Source: Flavobacterium sp. SH_e (GTDB lineage: Bacteria > Bacteroidota > Bacteroidia > Flavobacteriales > Flavobacteriaceae). Taken from it: a stretch of 64,000 nucleotides of DNA. The stretch is taken from NCBI RefSeq assembly GCF_025717045.1, contig NZ_JAOVZN010000005.1, positions 124,001-188,000 on the forward strand, given 5' to 3'. The position numbers were made by a program, and so were the translations under genes. The notes beneath the pieces were generated by a model, which was given only the letters and a program-made list of their open reading frames with translations, was not told the DNA's origin and made no database searches. Of the stretch, positions 16,587 through 25,805 are shown one piece after another (position 1 is the first letter of the stretch; every line of letters starts with the position of its first letter).

Positions 16587-17003
16587 ATGAAAAAGTACCT
16601 TTTGTTATTAGCAGTTTTATGCACATCAATTTCATTTGCTCAAACCATTACATCAAAACAAGAAGAAGCTAGTGTTGAGCAATATGAGCTTTTAAAAAAA
16701 GTAAATCAATATTATCCAGACATTTCATTAAGCAAATCGGTTACTAATTTTTACGCAGACGGTAAAATTATTGATTCTCAGCAAGATTTTGATTTAAGAG
16801 GAACCAAATTTTCAAGCTATAAACTAGGAATCGAACCAGGAAACAAAAAAGTAAAATTTGATTATACTTCTAATGAAGCTGGTCACGTTTATGGTGACGT
16901 TACGATTTTTAACGGAAATGCTTTGCGAACAACTTTTAATGAAAAAACAAATCAAATTGATGTATCGTTGAACGGAAAATCAGTTTATTTGAAAAAGCTA
17001 TAA
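16587..17003 (+). CDS. Secreted hypothetical protein
   Basis: A 138-residue exported protein with a classical signal peptide (M-K-K-Y-L-L-L-L-A-V-L) and a predicted cleavage after S-F-A-Q near residue 19. The mature part is rich in Lys, Asn and Ser, with strand-like segments (N-K-K-V-K-F-D-Y-T). I do not recognise a family. A terminator follows at 17016-17048. It is one of several small secreted proteins in this stretch, together with 17089-17472 and 20796-21188. Confidence 0.7.
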   Translation: MKKYLLLLAVLCTSISFAQTITSKQEEASVEQYELLKKVNQYYPDISLSKSVTNFYADGKIIDSQQDFDLRGTKFSSYKLGIEPGNKKVKFDYTSNEAGHVYGDVTIFNGNALRTTFNEKTNQIDVSLNGKSVYLKKL

Positions 17004-17015
17004 TTTTTTAGAGAT

Positions 17016-17048
17016 TAAAAAGGCATCATAGATTTATGATGCTTTTTT
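17016..17048 (+). terminator. Rho-independent terminator
   Basis: aaaaaggcatcata / tatgatgctttttt hairpin directly after the secreted-protein gene, with a T-run on the plus strand. Confidence 0.85.
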
Positions 17049-17088
17049 AATTTATATTTGATTCAAATTTTTAATGAAACGATTCACA

Positions 17089-17472
17089 ATGAAAAAATTT
17101 CTTTTTATCGCATTTTTGATTACTTTGAAATCATATTCACAGCAAAATAGATTTTCTGGAACTTGGGGAAATGAAAAATGCAAAGACTGTAAAAAAGAAT
17201 TTATTTTCACGATAACAATAGCGCAGTCAAATTCTAAGATTTTTGGAACTGCTGAAGTTACAAGCGATCATAAAGAACTAAATTCAGGAATTTTAGAAGT
17301 TACCGGAGATGTTTATCCGCTTGGAGATAAAGCTCAAATTAAATTGAAAGATAAAGACGGAACAAAATCTAGCGCAGTTTTATTTGTAAACGATGGGGTA
17401 ATTCAGTTTACAAAAAACGGAGGAGGCGATGTTGTACCAAAAGAGATGATTTTGAAAAAATTATACGAATAA
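17089..17472 (+). CDS. Secreted hypothetical protein with CxxC
   Basis: A 127-residue exported protein. The ATG at 17089 gives a typical signal peptide (M-K-K-F-L-F-I-A-F-L) ending K-S-Y-S-Q near residue 18; an ATG 15 bases earlier would add five residues. The mature protein starts with G-T-W-G-N-E-K-C-K-D-C-K-K, a Cys-x-x-Cys pair that could form a disulfide or bind metal. The rest is beta-rich and lysine-rich. It resembles small flavobacterial lipocalin-like secreted proteins, but I cannot assign a family. Confidence 0.65.
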   Translation: MKKFLFIAFLITLKSYSQQNRFSGTWGNEKCKDCKKEFIFTITIAQSNSKIFGTAEVTSDHKELNSGILEVTGDVYPLGDKAQIKLKDKDGTKSSAVLFVNDGVIQFTKNGGGDVVPKEMILKKLYE

Positions 17473-17502
17473 CTCCGTTTTTAGAGTTATCTCATTTTTG
17501 AC

Positions 17503-17995
<493 letters not shown>

Positions 17996-18126
17996 TTTCA
18001 AGTCTTATTACCATTATCTTTTAACATTTCTTTAAAATAATTAGTTTCTGCTAAAGATACTTTCATTGTAAGACTTTATTTTACTATTTTTACATTCGAT
18101 ACTTTAAAAAATAAATTATCACATAT

Positions 18127-20040
18127 ATGAATACAGTCGCTGAGCATATTGCAGATTTTTTAAAAGAATACAAACCATTTGATAATTTAACTTTCCAGGA
18201 ATTATCGGATATTGCTACGAATATTCGTGTAATCAATTTAGAAAAACATGCGGTATTATTTCAAAATAACGATCCGCTTCACGAAAGCTTTTATGTTGTA
18301 GCTTCTGGTGTTATCAATCTTACAACCATTGCAGACGCTGAAGAAACCATTATAAATAAATGTCATGAAGGAGATATTTTTGGCTTACGTCCGTTTTTTG
18401 CCAAAAATAACTATATGATGACTGCTAAAGCACGTGAAGAAAGCATTATTTATGCTATTCCAATTGCTGTTTTTAGACCTTTTGTTGCCAATAATTCAGA
18501 TGTTTTAAACTTTTTATTAGAAAGTTTTGCAGTGAATTCGCGCCATACAAAAGACAGCATGAATTCTAATGGGAAATTGATTTCTGATGCCGATTATCTT
18601 GATCAGCAGACAGAAATGCAATACATTCAGTCACTTAACTATAATAATTCTCCATTAACAACTCAGGCTGGTTCTATCATAAAAGATGTCGCAATTTTGA
18701 TGACAGATTCTATGCTTGACAATATTATAATCTGCGAAAAAAATCATCCAATTGGTATTGTTACCAATGCCGATTTATCGTCTAAAATTGCCACTGGCCG
18801 CTATCCTATTACAGAAACAATTGACAAAATCATGTCGTCTCCAGTTGTTACTGTTCTTGAAAATGTTTCTTTGGCAGAAGCTCAATTGTTAATGCTTAAA
18901 CACAATGTTACACATTTATGTGTTACAAAAGACGGCACAAGCAAATCTGTTGTAAAAGGTATTATTTCTGAGCACGATCTTATTGTTGCTCAAGCTAGTA
19001 ACCCTGGCGTCTTAATTAAAGAGATTAAGCGTTCGCAGTTACCAAAAGACTTAAAACAAATTCGTGATCGTCTTTCTGATTTGATCCAGAATTCGATTCA
19101 AAAAAATATTCCAATTTCTCACGTTAGTAATATTGCGAGTGAAATTAACTTAGCAATTATAAAAAGGGCAGTTGAATTATCAATTTTAGATTTAGGCTCC
19201 CCTCCTGCACGTTTTGCTTGGTTAAGCATTGGAAGTCAAGGGCGTAAGGAGCAACTTTTGCTTACTGATCAAGACAGTATTTTGATTTTTGAAGATGTTA
19301 CTCCTGAAAAATATAGAGAAGTAAAAGATTATTTCTTAAGATTGGCAAAAAGAACAACTTCTATTTTAGAAAAAGTTGGTTATGACTATTGCCCAAACGG
19401 ACATATGGGAAGCAATATGCTTTGGTGCAAATCATTGAGTGACTGGACAAAACAATACAATAGCTGGATGAATACTCCAGGTGAAAATAGTAATGATTTG
19501 AGCAGTATTTTCTTTGATTATGAAATTGTATTTGGCGAAGCTAAAATTGAAGAAGCTATAGAAAATGTGATTTTCAAGAATGCTGTCAACAATACTTTAT
19601 TCTTTGACTTTTTAGGAAATGATGCTTTAAAGAAAAATTCTCCATTAAGTTTCTTCAAGAAATTTATAACAGAAGAAGACGGTCCGCACAAAGAGAAATT
19701 TGACATCAAAACTCGTGCATTGATGCCATTAATTGATGGCGCTCGTTTATTGATATTAAATGCAAATATAAAAGGAATTCAAAATACATACTTAAGATTC
19801 AAGCAATTAGCTATAACAGATTCTAAAAATGCTGAAATTTATTTAAGCTGTGCAGAGGCTTTTTTAACACTTTCAAAATTTAGAACTGTTGAAGGATTAA
19901 AAAATGACGACTCTGGCCAATATATTAACTTAAGAGAAATGTCAAAATCTGACAAAGAGAAATTAAAAAATGCGTTAGCCCCAATGAAAGACCTGGAGGA
20001 ACTGATTAAGAGTAAATTTCAATTGACACAATTCTCATAA
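18127..20040 (+). CDS. cNMP-binding/CBS/DUF294 nucleotidyltransferase-like protein
   Basis: A 637-residue multidomain signalling protein. A cyclic-nucleotide-binding fold spans about 10-140 (G-D-I-F-G-L-R-P-F-F near residue 80). A CBS pair follows at about 180-300 (V-T-N-A-D-L-S-S-K near 214 and I-S-E-H-D-L-I-V-A near 280). Next is the DUF294 nucleotidyltransferase-like domain with G-S-Q-G-R-K-E-Q near residue 368 and T-D-Q-D-S, the GlnD/GlnE-type metal motif, then the DUF294 C-terminal helical domain. Such proteins are thought to sense nucleotides and modify a partner. It is followed after 2 bp by a DnaQ-fold gene, with acetyl-CoA synthetase nearby. Confidence 0.9.
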   Translation: MNTVAEHIADFLKEYKPFDNLTFQELSDIATNIRVINLEKHAVLFQNNDPLHESFYVVASGVINLTTIADAEETIINKCHEGDIFGLRPFFAKNNYMMTAKAREESIIYAIPIAVFRPFVANNSDVLNFLLESFAVNSRHTKDSMNSNGKLISDADYLDQQTEMQYIQSLNYNNSPLTTQAGSIIKDVAILMTDSMLDNIIICEKNHPIGIVTNADLSSKIATGRYPITETIDKIMSSPVVTVLENVSLAEAQLLMLKHNVTHLCVTKDGTSKSVVKGIISEHDLIVAQASNPGVLIKEIKRSQLPKDLKQIRDRLSDLIQNSIQKNIPISHVSNIASEINLAIIKRAVELSILDLGSPPARFAWLSIGSQGRKEQLLLTDQDSILIFEDVTPEKYREVKDYFLRLAKRTTSILEKVGYDYCPNGHMGSNMLWCKSLSDWTKQYNSWMNTPGENSNDLSSIFFDYEIVFGEAKIEEAIENVIFKNAVNNTLFFDFLGNDALKKNSPLSFFKKFITEEDGPHKEKFDIKTRALMPLIDGARLLILNANIKGIQNTYLRFKQLAITDSKNAEIYLSCAEAFLTLSKFRTVEGLKNDDSGQYINLREMSKSDKEKLKNALAPMKDLEELIKSKFQLTQFS

Positions 20041-20042
20041 AT

Positions 20043-20639
20043 ATGCTAGACTGGCTAAAAAATATCAACAAAGACTATCCAGATTTTTGGAAAGACTATT
20101 TAACTAAATTCGAAACTAAACCTAATAAGTTTGTTGTTTTATCAGCAGAAACTTCTGGGCTTAATCCGGATAAAGATGTTATATTATCTTTGGGTGCATT
20201 TTCTGTAATTGATGACAGTATTGTAATAAAAGAAAATTTTGAAACCGTTTTACTACAATATAAATACCTTCAAGATAACGGACTTTCAAATGAATTTATC
20301 ATTGAGAGTAAAATGATGAAAATGCCTGAACCTGACGCACTTGAAGCTTTTGTTAATTTTATTGGAAACTCAATTTTAGTTGGACATCACATCAATTTTG
20401 ATATTGAAATGCTGAACGCAGCCTTGGAACGCTTAGATTGTGGACGACTAAAAAATGAAGCTTTAGATGTTGATGTAATGTATAGAAAACTTACAGACAT
20501 AAATGACAAGCAGTTTTCTCTAGATGATTTGTGCGAAATTTATAAAATTCCGAAAAGTGATCGAAACTCTTCTTCTGAAGATGCATACAAAATCGGACTT
20601 TTATTTTTAAAATTAAAATCTAGATTAGGAATCAAGTAA
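20043..20639 (+). CDS. DnaQ/PolC-like 3'-5' exonuclease fold, probably inactive
   Basis: A 198-residue RNase H-fold protein of the DnaQ exonuclease family. Exo I should read D-x-E-T but here reads L-S-A-E-T-S-G-L near residue 33, so the first catalytic Asp is Ser. Exo II is present as G-H-H-I-N-F-D near residue 114. Exo III should be H-x-A-x-x-D-A but reads N-S-S-S-E-D-A near residue 181, losing the general-base His. Two of the five key residues are therefore missing. The gene starts 2 bp after the DUF294 protein, so they are coupled. It may act as a binding or regulatory partner rather than a nuclease. Confidence 0.85.
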   Translation: MLDWLKNINKDYPDFWKDYLTKFETKPNKFVVLSAETSGLNPDKDVILSLGAFSVIDDSIVIKENFETVLLQYKYLQDNGLSNEFIIESKMMKMPEPDALEAFVNFIGNSILVGHHINFDIEMLNAALERLDCGRLKNEALDVDVMYRKLTDINDKQFSLDDLCEIYKIPKSDRNSSSEDAYKIGLLFLKLKSRLGIK

Positions 20640-20675
20640 AAATTTTGAAATGTAAAAATTCCAATTTTTGAGATA

Positions 20676-20714
20676 AAAAAATACCTCCTATTGATTTAAG
20701 AGGTATTTTTTTTT
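20676..20714 (+). terminator. Rho-independent terminator after the DUF294-exonuclease operon
   Basis: aaaaaaatacctc / gaggtattttttttt hairpin with a long T-run. Confidence 0.85.
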
Positions 20715-20795
20715 AATGGAAATTTACAAACTCAATTATCTTTCAAATTAAGTAAAATTGTAATTTTATGGTCAAATATTTATAAGATGCGAACC

Positions 20796-21188
20796 ATGAA
20801 AAATTTATTATTTCTATTGCTGTTTCTGTTTTCAGCACCAGCAATTTTTGCACAAAATCAAGATCTTTCGTCTAAACGTATTCTGGGAAATTGGTATTCC
20901 AATACAAACCGAAATACAAAATGGGTTTTTACTCAAGACGGAAAAGTTTACAATTACAACAATAACCAAATGAAAGTAATGTATAAATATACCGTTTCAC
21001 ACAGCTGTCAAAATTACTCAGATGATACTGCTGAATTTGTAACTTTACGTGATAAAGATGGTAATGAGTTTTGTTTTAAAATAAATGGAATTAATGAAAA
21101 CAAAAATGGAATTTTATCACTTACTAATTTAAGTAACATGCAGCCTCTTGTTTTTGTGAACGAGGAAAAATCAAAAATTGCTCAATAA
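20796..21188 (+). CDS. Secreted hypothetical protein
   Basis: A 130-residue exported protein. The ATG at 20796 gives a signal peptide (M-K-N-L-L-F-L-L-L-F) with cleavage likely after A-I-F-A-Q near residue 20. The mature part begins R-I-L-G-N-W-Y-S-N-T near residue 28, a G-x-W motif typical of lipocalin-like small beta-barrels, with W-V-F-T-Q-D-G-K-V-Y following. Two cysteines (S-C-Q-N-Y and F-C-F-K) could form a disulfide. The family is not certain. It ends facing acs, with a shared hairpin at 21207-21240. Confidence 0.68.
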   Translation: MKNLLFLLLFLFSAPAIFAQNQDLSSKRILGNWYSNTNRNTKWVFTQDGKVYNYNNNQMKVMYKYTVSHSCQNYSDDTAEFVTLRDKDGNEFCFKINGINENKNGILSLTNLSNMQPLVFVNEEKSKIAQ

Positions 21189-21206
21189 TTCCAATTAGTA
21201 TTAAAT

Positions 21207-21240
21207 AAAAAAATGCCTCTTTTATTAAGAGGCATTTTCT
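21207..21240. terminator. Bidirectional Rho-independent terminator
   Basis: aaaaaaatgcctctt / aagaggcatttt hairpin between convergent genes, with A- and T-runs on either side. Confidence 0.85.
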
Positions 21241-21254
21241 ATTTATGTTTAAAA

Positions 21255-23165
21255 TTAAGCTATTCTGTCTTTCATAATTTGCTCTACAACTTCTGGATTC
21301 AATAAAGTTGTTGTATCTCCAAAATTAGAGAAATCTCCTTCTGCAATTTTACGTAAAATTCTACGCATAATTTTTCCTGAACGAGTTTTTGGCAAACCAG
21401 AAACGAATTGGATTTTATCTAATTTCGCGATTGGTCCAATGTGATCTGCAATATATTGATTGATCTCTTTAGTTAAGTTCTCTTTATTTCTAACTTCACC
21501 TGTTTCTTTTAGAATAACAAAACCATATAATGCATTTCCTTTAATATCATGTGGGAATCCAACAATCGCAGATTCTGCTACAGCAGGGTGCTCGTTGATT
21601 GCGTCTTCAATTGGTGCTGTTCCTAAATTATGTCCAGAAACAATTACAACATCATCAACTCTACCTGTAATTCTGTAGTATCCAACTTCGTCTCTTAAAG
21701 CTCCATCACCTGTAAAATATTTTCCTGGGAAAGCAGAGAAATAAGTTTCTTTGTAACGATCGTGATTACCCCAAATAGTTCTAGCAATTCCAGGCCAAGG
21801 AAATTTAACACATAAACTTCCAACTACTTGATTTCCTTCAATTTCATTACGTTTTTCATCCATTAAAACTGGCTGAATTCCTGGTAATGGTAATGTTGCA
21901 TAAGTTGGTTTTGTTGGCGTAACAAAAGCAATTGGAGAAATCATGATTCCACCAGTTTCAGTTTGCCACCAAGTATCCACAACTGGACATCTCTTATCTC
22001 CCACGTGGTCATTAAACCAGTGCCAAGCTTCTTCGTTAATTGGTTCTCCAACAGATCCAATAACTTTAAGTGATTTAAGAGGATATTTTTGAATATAATC
22101 TAAACTTTCTTTTGCTAACGAACGGATTGCTGTTGGCGCAGTATAGAATTGTGTGATTTTATGTTTTTCGATAATATCCCAAAAACGGCTAAAATCTGGA
22201 TAAGAAGGAACTCCTTCGAAAATTACGGTTGTAGCACCATTCAATAATGGCCCGTATAATATATAAGAGTGACCTGTGATCCAACCAATGTCTGCAGTAC
22301 ACCAGAAAATATCATTGTCTTCGTAATTGAAAACATTTTTAAAAGTATAAGCAGTATAAACCATGTAACCTGCCGTCGTATGAACCATTCCTTTTGGCTT
22401 TCCTGTTGATCCTGAAGTATATAAAATAAACAAAGGATCTTCGGCATCCATAATTTCGGCAACGCTATTATCTAAAGCTGCATCTAATAATGGCTGTAAC
22501 CAAATATCACGGCCTTCTTTCATTTTAACATCTGTATTAGTTCTTTTTGCAACTAAAACTTTAGTTACAGAAGGGCAAGTATCTAGAGCTTCATCTACAA
22601 TTCCTTTTAAATCAATTGTTTTATTGCCTCTATAACCTCCATCAGATGTAATTACCATTTTACATTCGCAATCATTGATTCTGGCAGAAACTGCAGAAGC
22701 AGAAAATCCAGCAAAAACAACAGAGTGAATCGCTCCAATTCTAGCACAAGCTAAAACAGAAACTGCTAATTCTGGAATCATTGGTAAGTAAATACAAACT
22801 CTATCTCCTTTACGAACACCTTGCTCGCGAAGAACGTTTGCCATTTTTGAAACTCTCTCGTATAATTCATTATACGTAATATGTAAAGCTTCTTCAGAAG
22901 GATCATTCGGCTCAAAAATAATCGCCGTTTTTTCTCCTCTTTTGCTTAAATGTCTATCAATACAATTTTTGGTAATGTTAACTTTAGCATCTGTAAACCA
23001 TTTTACTTCAGCTTCAGCCATATTAAAATCAACTACTTTTTCCCATTGTTGGTACCATGTAAAATTTTCTTCAGCTATTTTTCCCCAAAATTTTCTTGGC
23101 TCTCTTATTGACTTATTATAATGTTTAAAATATTGTTCTAAATTTTCAATTTTGTAATAGCTCAT
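21255..23165 (-). CDS. acs: Acetyl-CoA synthetase
   Basis: A 636-residue AMP-forming ligase that activates acetate to acetyl-CoA through acetyl-AMP. Key motifs are Y-T-S-G-S-T-G-K-P-K-G near residue 249 (P-loop-like), D-T-W-W-Q-T-E-T-G-G near 398, Y-x-T-G-D around 486, and R-S-G-K-I-M-R-R near residue 592, where the Lys is the conserved catalytic and acetylation-regulated residue. The length is normal for Acs. It stands alone on the minus strand and faces the DUF294-exonuclease pair, a linkage also found around acs in proteobacteria, suggesting control of acetate use. Confidence 0.96.
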   Translation of the reverse strand: MSYYKIENLEQYFKHYNKSIREPRKFWGKIAEENFTWYQQWEKVVDFNMAEAEVKWFTDAKVNITKNCIDRHLSKRGEKTAIIFEPNDPSEEALHITYNELYERVSKMANVLREQGVRKGDRVCIYLPMIPELAVSVLACARIGAIHSVVFAGFSASAVSARINDCECKMVITSDGGYRGNKTIDLKGIVDEALDTCPSVTKVLVAKRTNTDVKMKEGRDIWLQPLLDAALDNSVAEIMDAEDPLFILYTSGSTGKPKGMVHTTAGYMVYTAYTFKNVFNYEDNDIFWCTADIGWITGHSYILYGPLLNGATTVIFEGVPSYPDFSRFWDIIEKHKITQFYTAPTAIRSLAKESLDYIQKYPLKSLKVIGSVGEPINEEAWHWFNDHVGDKRCPVVDTWWQTETGGIMISPIAFVTPTKPTYATLPLPGIQPVLMDEKRNEIEGNQVVGSLCVKFPWPGIARTIWGNHDRYKETYFSAFPGKYFTGDGALRDEVGYYRITGRVDDVVIVSGHNLGTAPIEDAINEHPAVAESAIVGFPHDIKGNALYGFVILKETGEVRNKENLTKEINQYIADHIGPIAKLDKIQFVSGLPKTRSGKIMRRILRKIAEGDFSNFGDTTTLLNPEVVEQIMKDRIA

Positions 23166-23326
23166 CGTTTGTTGAATTTTTTTATAAATGTATTAAATCT
23201 GAACGTATTCGTGAAATAATTTAATTCATAAATTTTACCAAATAAAAACATTTATTTAATAAAATATGATAATTATTTGTGTTTGTTTTAAAATTTTAAT
23301 TTTTAAAGCAATTTAGAAAGGGCAAA

Positions 23327-23362
23327 AAAGGCATAATAAATAGATATTATGCCTTTTTTAAT
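23327..23362 (-). terminator. Rho-independent terminator upstream of acs
   Basis: On the minus strand aaaaaaggcataat pairs with attatgccttttttg, followed by more T. It would end transcripts coming from the ilvC side, or a small RNA from the structured gap at 23466-23663. Confidence 0.8.
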
Positions 23363-23465
23363 TTAACAAATTTCAATAACAATTAATTTTGTCAACTGCA
23401 CTGCGAGTTTTTCTCTATTTTGAAAATAGCAGCATCATTATTAATTAACATAGAAATTTCAACAA

Positions 23466-23543
23466 GTATATTTTTTAAGTAAAAATATACCCCAATTTTA
23501 GGGATTAGCCTCACTTAACTTACTCTCACTGGAAGTTAAGTGA
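23466..23543. ncRNA. Structured intergenic segment, candidate small RNA or 3' UTR
   Basis: Within the 499-bp gap between ilvC and acs, three hairpins follow one another: gtatattttt / aaaaatatac (23466-23490), ccc / ggg around 23491-23503, and the 11-bp perfect stem tcacttaactt / aagttaagtga (23511-23543). A terminator lies further along at 23327-23362 on the minus strand. No reading frame of note. I cannot identify a promoter, so this may be a 3' UTR of the ilv operon instead of an independent RNA. Confidence 0.35.
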
Positions 23544-23622
23544 ATGCAATATGCATCTATATCTATTATCTTAATAAGTGCTTACTAATTCAAAATATTA
23601 CAAATCATTGATACAGTGCAAA

Positions 23623-23647
23623 TCCCGCAAAATCGAATTCTGCGGGA
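23623..23647 (-). terminator. Hairpin downstream of ilvC
   Basis: tcccgca / tgcggga stem with an 11-nt loop, about 18 bp after the ilvC stop. There is no strong U-run after it on the minus strand, so it may be a 3'-end stabiliser or weak terminator. Confidence 0.45.
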
Positions 23648-23664
23648 ATTCCCAATTTTTTTAA

Positions 23665-25134
23665 TTATCCAATTTTTTTCATTGCTGTCATAGACTCTCT
23701 CAACCAAGCTCCTACTTCTTCAATAGGATGTTGACGAATTTCTCTGTTTACAGCGATAAGTACTGCATTGTCTACTCCGTTTGAAGTTGAAAATGGTTTA
23801 CCAATTATGTTAGTTTCAACTTTTTTCATGAATTCAGTCAATAATGGCTTACAAGCATGATCAAATAAGTAACATCCGTACTCAGCAGTATCAGAAATTA
23901 CACGGTTCATTTCGAATAATTTCTTTCTTGCGATTGTGTTTGCAATTAATGGCAATTCGTGTAATGACTCGTAGTAAGCTGATTCTTCGATGATTCCAGC
24001 TTCAGTCATTGTTTCAAAAGCTAACTCAACACCAGCTTTTACCATTGCAATCATTAATACTCCATTATCAAAATATTCTTGCTCTGAGATTGGAGCTTCT
24101 TGTGGAGCTGTTTTTTCGAAGTTAGTTTCTCCTGTTGCAGCTCTCCATTTCAATAAGTTAACATCATCATTAGCCCAGTCGATCATCATAGTTCTAGAAA
24201 ATTCTCCAGAAATGATATCGTCTTGGTGTTTTTGGAATAATGGACGCATAATGTCTTTTAATTCTTCAGCCAATTCGTAAGCTTCAATTTTTGAAGGATT
24301 GTTTAAACGATCCATCATATTTGTAATACCACCGTGTTTTAAAGCCTCAGTGATAGTTTCCCATCCGTATTGGATTAATTTAGAAGCGTAAGCAGCATCG
24401 ATTCCTTTTTCAACCATTTTATCGAAACATAAAATTGATCCTGTTTGCAATAATCCACAAAGAATAGTTTGCTCACCCATTAAATCTGATTTTACTTCAG
24501 CTACGAAAGATGATCTTAAAACTCCCGCTCTGTGTCCACCAGTTGCTACAGCGTAAGCTTTTGCTTGATCTAAACCAAATCCGTTTGGATCATTTTCTGG
24601 GTGAACTGCAATAAGAGTTGGAACTCCAAATCCTCTTTTGTACTCTTCACGCACCTCAGAACCTGGACATTTAGGAGCACACATAATAACAGTGATATCT
24701 TTACGAATCTGCATTCCTTCTTCTACGATGTTGAATCCGTGAGAATAAGACAAAGTAGAACCTTGTTTCATTAATGGCATAATAGCAGTTACCACAGCAG
24801 TGTGCTGTTTGTCTGGTGTAAGGTTACAAACTAAGTCTGCAGTTGGAATCAATTCTTCGTAAGTTCCTACTTTGAAACCATTTTCAGTTGCATTTTTATA
24901 AGAAGCTCTTTTTTCTGCAATTGCATCTGCACGCAATGCATAAGAAATGTCTAAACCAGAATCTCTCATGTTTAAACCTTGATTCAAACCTTGTGCTCCA
25001 CAACCAACAATTACAACTTTTTTTCCAGCCAATGCTGCAATTCCGTCTGCAAATTCTGATTGCTCCATAAATTCGCAAACTCCTAATTGTTCTAATTGTA
25101 ATCTAAGTGGTAATGTATTGAAATAATTTGCCAT
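23665..25134 (-). CDS. ilvC: Ketol-acid reductoisomerase
   Basis: A 489-residue class II (long, E. coli-like) KARI that converts acetohydroxyacids to dihydroxyacids using NADPH and Mg2+. The Rossmann motif [13 protein letters not shown] near residue 36 and the following S-Y-A-L-R bind [14 protein letters not shown] near residue 217 supplies a Mg ligand, and duplicated C-terminal knotted domains fill residues 210-489. It is the last gene of the ilvD-ilvB-ilvN-ilvC run, and 60 bp separate it from ilvN. Confidence 0.96.
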   Translation of the reverse strand: MANYFNTLPLRLQLEQLGVCEFMEQSEFADGIAALAGKKVVIVGCGAQGLNQGLNMRDSGLDISYALRADAIAEKRASYKNATENGFKVGTYEELIPTADLVCNLTPDKQHTAVVTAIMPLMKQGSTLSYSHGFNIVEEGMQIRKDITVIMCAPKCPGSEVREEYKRGFGVPTLIAVHPENDPNGFGLDQAKAYAVATGGHRAGVLRSSFVAEVKSDLMGEQTILCGLLQTGSILCFDKMVEKGIDAAYASKLIQYGWETITEALKHGGITNMMDRLNNPSKIEAYELAEELKDIMRPLFQKHQDDIISGEFSRTMMIDWANDDVNLLKWRAATGETNFEKTAPQEAPISEQEYFDNGVLMIAMVKAGVELAFETMTEAGIIEESAYYESLHELPLIANTIARKKLFEMNRVISDTAEYGCYLFDHACKPLLTEFMKKVETNIIGKPFSTSNGVDNAVLIAVNREIRQHPIEEVGAWLRESMTAMKKIG

Positions 25135-25194
25135 TTTTGTTTTAATATTTAATGAAATGAAATTTTAATATTGATTTTATATAACTAAGATTTA

Positions 25195-25716
25195 TTATTT
25201 AAAGGTTTCTAATAATGCAGAAATCTCCATTTTTTGTTTAGAAACTGATATTCTTCCAGAACGTACAAACTGCATAATTCCGTATGGTTTGAACTTTTGG
25301 TATAATTCTTCAATTTCAGAACGTCTTCCTGATTTTGAAATCACAAAGAAATCACGAGAAACCGTTACAATTGTAGACTGGCTTTCTTTGATAATATTCT
25401 GAATTTGTTTCTCGTCAAACAACAAACTTGAAGCGATTTTAAACAAAGCATTTTCTAAGAAAATAGTCTCTTCATCTGTGTGATAAAATGCTTTTATAAC
25501 TTCAATTTGTTTTTCAATCTGGCCTACAATATTCTGAACCCATTTTTCCGTAGTATTTACTACAATGATAAATCTTGAAACATTCTCTATTTCTGATTCT
25601 GAAACATTTAGACTTAATATATTAATGTGGCGCTTTAAGAATATCCCCGATATTCTATTCAACAATCCTACATTATTTTCTGAATATACCGATATGGTAA
25701 ATGTTTTATCTTCCAT
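25195..25716 (-). CDS. ilvN: Acetolactate synthase small (regulatory) subunit
   Basis: A 173-residue regulatory subunit of acetohydroxyacid synthase, giving valine feedback inhibition. The ATG at 25716 yields M-E-D-K-T-F-T-I-S-V-Y, the normal ACT opening; an ATG 27 bases earlier would add nine lysine/asparagine-rich residues. The ACT domain (about 1-75) has N-V-G-L-L-N-R-I-S-G-I-F near residue 15, where valine binds. The C-terminal ACT-like domain spans about 85-165. It is separated from ilvB by an 89-bp gap that holds a heptad inverted repeat. Confidence 0.9.
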   Translation of the reverse strand: MEDKTFTISVYSENNVGLLNRISGIFLKRHINILSLNVSESEIENVSRFIIVVNTTEKWVQNIVGQIEKQIEVIKAFYHTDEETIFLENALFKIASSLLFDEKQIQNIIKESQSTIVTVSRDFFVISKSGRRSEIEELYQKFKPYGIMQFVRSGRISVSKQKMEISALLETFK

Positions 25717-25736
25717 GTTGTTTTTTAGTTTATTTT

Positions 25737-25800
25737 GTTTCAAGTTTCAGGTTTCAAGTTCTGTTGAGAACGTGAAACTTGAAACTTGAAACCTGAAACT
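25737..25800. repeat. gtttcaa-heptad inverted repeat inside the ilv operon
   Basis: gtttcaa-gtttcag-gtttcaa-gtt is a clean tandem of 7-bp words; after a 12-nt loop the complement follows with one additional heptad. The element fills the gap between ilvB and ilvN, so the operon mRNA would carry a stem of about 24 bp here. Confidence 0.85.
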
Positions 25801-25805
25801 TTTTC

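Noticed and set aside
25737-25800. CRISPR-like array from regular repeats
   Set aside because: The 7-bp words have no spacers and the two halves are complementary, so this is an inverted repeat, not a CRISPR. No cas genes nearby.
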